Positions 61,178 to 64,000 of a DNA stretch of 64,000 nucleotides are shown here, in pieces. Below the pieces are notes generated by a model that saw only the letters and a program-made list of their open reading frames with translations, did not search any database and was not told the origin of the DNA. The stretch spans positions 124,001 through 188,000 of the forward strand of contig NZ_PCPS01000005.1 in the NCBI RefSeq assembly GCF_002975405.1, written 5' to 3'. Source of the stretch: Arthrobacter sp. MYb229 (GTDB lineage Bacteria > Actinomycetota > Actinomycetes > Actinomycetales > Micrococcaceae). The translations under genes and the position numbers were made by a program. Every line of letters starts with the position of its first letter. Within the stretch, counting starts at the first letter, position 1.

Positions 61178-62104
61178 TTACTGCTTTCCGGTGAAGACTA
61201 TTTGGCCGCGAGCTTTCTCGCCCTTATCTGCAATGAGTGCCACCAGTCCGCCGTCCGGTGCGAAAGCCGCTACGAGCTCGCCCTCGGGCAGTTCCATAAC
61301 ATTCTTGGAAGCGGTGATGGTTCGTCCGTAAGAGAGCTCGGAAGCTTCGTCTTCGGTCAGTTCGCGGCTTGGGAATAGAGCCGCGGCTGCCTTGTCGAGC
61401 GAGAGGATCTCGAACTCTTCGGCGAGCTGTTCCAAACGCTTTGCTTTTGCTATCGGATATGGGCCGACCTCGGTGCGACGCAGCGCGGTGAGATGACCGC
61501 CAACGTTGAGCGCTTCGCCCAAGTCTCGGGCCAATGCCCGGATGTAAGTTCCTGATGAGCAGGAGACGGTGACGTCTACGTCCAACACCTTGCCACCCAC
61601 TTCGCGGCTGATTTCATGGATGTCGAAGCGGGAGATGGTGACCGGGCGGGCTTTGAGTTCTACTTGCTCGCCGGCACGGACTCGAGCATAGGAACGCTTG
61701 CCATCTACCTTGATCGCCGAGACCTGGCTTGGGATCTGCTCGATATTGCCGCGAAGCTTGGCGATTTCGCGTTCAATATCCTCGTCGGTCACCGCTGCCG
61801 CAATGCGTTCGGAGATAACCTCGCCTTCAGCGTCATCGGTGACGGTGTTCTGTCCCAGACGGATGGTGGCGGTGTAGGTCTTGTCGTGTCCCACAATGTA
61901 GGTCAGTAGACGTGTTGCCTTGTTAACACCGATCACCAGGACACCCGTTGCCATGGGATCAAGGGTGCCAGCGTGGCCTACCTTGCGGGTTCCTGCAAGC
62001 CGACGGATTCGGCCCACCACGTCATGGGAGGTCATTCCCTGATCTTTGTCGACTAATACGAGGCCCGAGGCCTGCTCTTCAGTGTTCTGCCCGGCTTTAC
62101 TCAC
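61178..62104 (-). CDS. truB: tRNA pseudouridine(55) synthase
   Basis: The protein is 308 residues from GTG 62104. The catalytic block is GLVLVDKDQGMTSHDVVGRIRRLAGTRKVGHAGTLDPMATGVLVIGVNKATR, split across residues about 14-65, with the catalytic Asp in GTLDP. YTATIRLGQNTVTDDAEGEV, CSSGTYIRALARDLGEAL and a C-terminal PUA-like part follow. It makes pseudouridine 55 in the T loop of tRNA. In relatives rbfA lies upstream; no rbfA is seen within the 1.9 kb left in the window. Confidence 0.97.
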   Translation of the reverse strand: MSKAGQNTEEQASGLVLVDKDQGMTSHDVVGRIRRLAGTRKVGHAGTLDPMATGVLVIGVNKATRLLTYIVGHDKTYTATIRLGQNTVTDDAEGEVISERIAAAVTDEDIEREIAKLRGNIEQIPSQVSAIKVDGKRSYARVRAGEQVELKARPVTISRFDIHEISREVGGKVLDVDVTVSCSSGTYIRALARDLGEALNVGGHLTALRRTEVGPYPIAKAKRLEQLAEEFEILSLDKAAAALFPSRELTEDEASELSYGRTITASKNVMELPEGELVAAFAPDGGLVALIADKGEKARGQIVFTGKQ

Positions 62105-62497
62105 GCCTACCAGTATAGGCGTTATGAAGGCCGCCCTTGCGGTGATGCGTGTCATGCGGCCACAGCCCTCGTCCCGAAAATCGGCTACGAATAGAAATCC
62201 AATCCAAATTTCATTCCCGGCGCGGCAAGCACAGATCATTCCGTGCCTAAGTTCAGCGGTGGACAGAGAACCCCGGCTCGATAGGTTCGAAGCACCTGGA
62301 AGGAAGAGAATTTCCTAGGACCCAATGCCAGATAACAGACTAGAACCCCGCGAACTGATCAAGTTCATTCTTTTCTTGGCGGGTTGCTTACTGCGCTCGG
62401 GGCTACCCGTAGCGCTTGGTTTTTGACACAACTAGCATTCCCGCAATTGGGTGAACTCAACGCTGGACTCTAGGGATGAGTACCGCTACTGTCCCTC
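62105..62497. other. Gap upstream of truB with one tiny open frame
   Basis: About 390 nt. A 33-codon frame at 62325-62426 (PDNRLEPRELIKFILFLAGC.., AGGA upstream) could be a small membrane peptide or the start of a decayed gene; it was not recognised. Otherwise nothing is visible. Confidence 0.3.
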
Positions 62498-62752
62498 GTG
62501 TTCATACTGACGATTCTTGGAGCCGGCAAAAATCAGATGCCGCTGGCGACGATTGGCGCCGCGATGGGTTCCCATGTCCGTGTGGGTCTAGAAGACTCGC
62601 TGTGGATCGGCCCGGGGCAGCTTGCGGCGTCGAATGCCGAACAGGTGACCCGTATCCGAACTATCCTCGAAGCACTGAATTTTGAGGTGGCCACTCCCGA
62701 TGAAGCACGCGAAATGCTGGCGCTCAAGGGGCGTGAAAACGTAGCCTTCTAG
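62498..62752 (+). pseudogene. C-terminal fragment of a BKACE (3-keto-5-aminohexanoate cleavage) protein
   Basis: The 84 codons match the C-terminal end of beta-keto acid cleavage enzymes: GAGKNQMPLATIGAAMGSHVRVGLEDSLWIGPG (split), QLAASNAEQV, and VATPDEAREMLALKG. Full proteins are about 280-310 residues and cleave beta-keto acids with acetyl-CoA. The N-terminal two thirds, with the zinc site, are missing. No frame for them is found upstream, so this is a deletion remnant. Confidence 0.8.
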
Positions 62753-63188
62753 CCCCCTGGCAAGCTTTCGAAACACGCAAACGAAAATTTGGCTCCGGCT
62801 CCTCAAGGATTGCGCAGCACAGTCTGCGTCTGCCTTGAGCAGCTCAAGCGGGCTAAGCGCAGCCCCCTATTGAGCGGCGATCGGGTTTGGCCGACGCCTC
62901 AGGTATAGCCGGGCTAGCGGCACTACTTGTTCGAATCCTCCGGACGTTTCCGGAACTGATCGGAGATGAGGTTGGCGTTCGCGTGGTCCCATTGTTCAAT
63001 CATGCTCTTACCGCCGTGTCCATCTCCTTCGTCAATGATGTGTGACTGTTAGTTTCAATTGGCGGTTTATTACCGTTAAAAATGGCGCATCGCACAGCAC
63101 GGTTCACTCTGGTTCTAAATGGTTGAAGGCGGGGCGCTAATTTCCCGGTGGAAATAGTGCCCCGCCTTCAACAGCAACGAAACCAGCG
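62753..63188. other. Gap with a short protein-like remnant on the minus strand
   Basis: About 435 nt. On the minus strand at 62923-63048 an open frame reads IIDEGDGHGGKSMIEQWD, then HANANLISDQFRKRPEDSNK and a stop. It looks like the true C terminus of a protein whose upstream part is lost; a 26-codon gene from ATG 63003 is an alternative. The family was not recognised. The ATPase terminator occupies 63122-63172. Confidence 0.35.
63122..63172 (-). terminator. Long hairpin terminator of the P-type ATPase gene
   Basis: GTTGAAGGCGGGGC and its perfect 14-nt complement, with an inner ATTTCC/GGAAAT stem, form a very long hairpin 17 nt past the ATPase stop. Confidence 0.85.
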
Positions 63189-64000
63189 CTAATGCAGGAC
63201 GTTGCCCGGCTGCTGGGTGAGCTGCTTGCGGTGGACGCGGGCAGCACGAAGGCCGTTGGCAATCACGATGACTTCTGCGACCTCGTGAACCAGCACTACC
63301 GCGGCCAATCCCAGCACTCCGGTAATAGCCAAGGGCAGCAGGACAACGATGATCGCCATTGACAGGACGATGTTCTGATTCATGATCGCCCGGCCCCGTC
63401 GAGCATGGGACAAGGCTTGCGGGATCAGTCTCAAATCGTGGCCGGTGAAGGCTACGTCGGCTGATTCTATGGCAGCATCGGCACCGGTAGCGCCCATCGC
63501 AATCCCCACGGTAGCGCTAGCCAAGGCAGGGGCATCGTTGATCCCGTCACCGATCATCCCTGTAGGAACCTGCTGCACCGACGAAGCGATTTCACGGGCC
63601 TTGTCTTCAGGCCGCAGTTCGGCATGAACGGTGTCTATACCGGCGATTGAAGCCAGCGCGCGGGCAGTACGGAAGTTATCGCCGGTGAGCATCACCACGT
63701 CGATTCCCTGGTCATGCAGGTCTCGAATTGCCTCGGCCGCTTCAGGGCGTAGTTCATCGCGCACGCCGATCACGCCAATGACCTGCTCTGCGCGAGTGAC
63801 CATGACGCAGGTTTGCCCGGAGGCCTCCATGGATTCAACAGCGGAAGCAAGCGATCCTGGGGCAATCCATCGAGGACTGCCGACCCCGACCTGCACACCT
63901 TCCAGGACGCCGGTAATGCCGTTTCCTGGCTCTTCGTTAACCGCCGTTGCCTCAGAGATCGTGGACACTGCTGCGGTGATGGCCGTAGCTAGAGGGTGGG
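63189..64000 (-). CDS. Heavy-metal P1B-type ATPase, 3' part (gene runs off the window)
   Basis: Only the C-terminal 270 or so residues are present; the frame stays open to the window end and the first visible residues HPLATAITAA are the nucleotide-domain HP motif of P1B pumps. Then follow VVMLTGDNFRTARALA, ELRPEDKA, the hinge MIGDGINDAPALASATVGIAMG and two last spans. The final span carries LVHEVAEVIVIANGLRA, a variant of the HEGST-type segment of Zn/Cd/Co pumps. The protein exports a heavy metal across the membrane with ATP; the ion cannot be named from this part. Confidence 0.9.
   Translation of the reverse strand, partial: HPLATAITAAVSTISEATAVNEEPGNGITGVLEGVQVGVGSPRWIAPGSLASAVESMEASGQTCVMVTRAEQVIGVIGVRDELRPEAAEAIRDLHDQGIDVVMLTGDNFRTARALASIAGIDTVHAELRPEDKAREIASSVQQVPTGMIGDGINDAPALASATVGIAMGATGADAAIESADVAFTGHDLRLIPQALSHARRGRAIMNQNIVLSMAIIVVLLPLAITGVLGLAAVVLVHEVAEVIVIANGLRAARVHRKQLTQQPGNVLH

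Noticed and set aside
62925-62945. GTTCGAATC resembling a tRNA T loop
   Set aside because: No cloverleaf can be drawn; the sequence is better explained as the end of a protein-like minus-strand frame.

Overview
The window looks like the chromosome of a high-GC Gram-positive actinobacterium, most likely a member of the Micrococcaceae (Arthrobacter/Glutamicibacter-like). The pointers are the fused OleBC olefin-biosynthesis gene, the LAxTG (class E sortase-type) wall anchor, a SCO3242-type prenyltransferase, many GTG/TTG starts, and housekeeping genes of actinobacterial type. The genus is inferred, not proven. No rRNA, tRNA, CRISPR array, prophage or intact insertion sequence was found.

Layout. 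(1) 0-13.4 kb: a GC-rich, mostly minus-strand carbohydrate/cyclitol block. It holds a secreted PQQ-type sugar dehydrogenase with a PKD domain. It also holds an Ebo-type operon (myo-inositol-phosphate synthase, EboC UbiA prenyltransferase, a TIM barrel fused to EboA, EboB TatD hydrolase, EboE, EboF phosphodiesterase-like). Two secreted xylose-isomerase-like TIM barrels flank a ROK regulator. (2) 13.6-15.9 kb: pnp. (3) 16-57 kb: about 42 kb of accessory genes between pnp and rpsO, listed below. (4) 57.1-62.1 kb: YceI, rpsO, a methyltransferase, ribF, two small membrane genes and truB. (5) 62.1-64 kb: gene remnants and the 3' part of a heavy-metal P1B ATPase.

The accessory block from 16 to 57 kb contains: a lipoprotein; a repeat-rich wall-anchored protein; an alcohol dehydrogenase; an ADP-ribosylglycohydrolase; two thioesterases opposite an HxlR regulator; oleA-oleBC-oleD; pheA; a TetR/permease/cupin/amine oxidase amine module; a trimethylamine-monooxygenase-like FMO; a CitA/CitB two-component system with tctCBA and a Usp; a GntR-FCD regulator with an amino-acid ABC transporter and alpha-hydroxy-acid oxidase; a glyoxylate-type aminotransferase; and a phosphonate module (PhnX-like hydrolase, GntR-UTRA regulator, FAD oxidoreductase, PhnD, PhnC, PhnE).

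Two observations stand out. First, the usual actinobacterial order truB-ribF-rpsO-pnp is kept in strand and order, but rpsO and pnp are separated by about 42 kb of nutrient-scavenging genes. Second, the Ebo-like operon has no EboD (3-dehydroquinate-synthase-like) gene. A myo-inositol-phosphate synthase, also an NAD-dependent sugar-phosphate cyclase, leads the operon instead. This suggests a cyclitol-derived, prenylated and exported product that has not been described.
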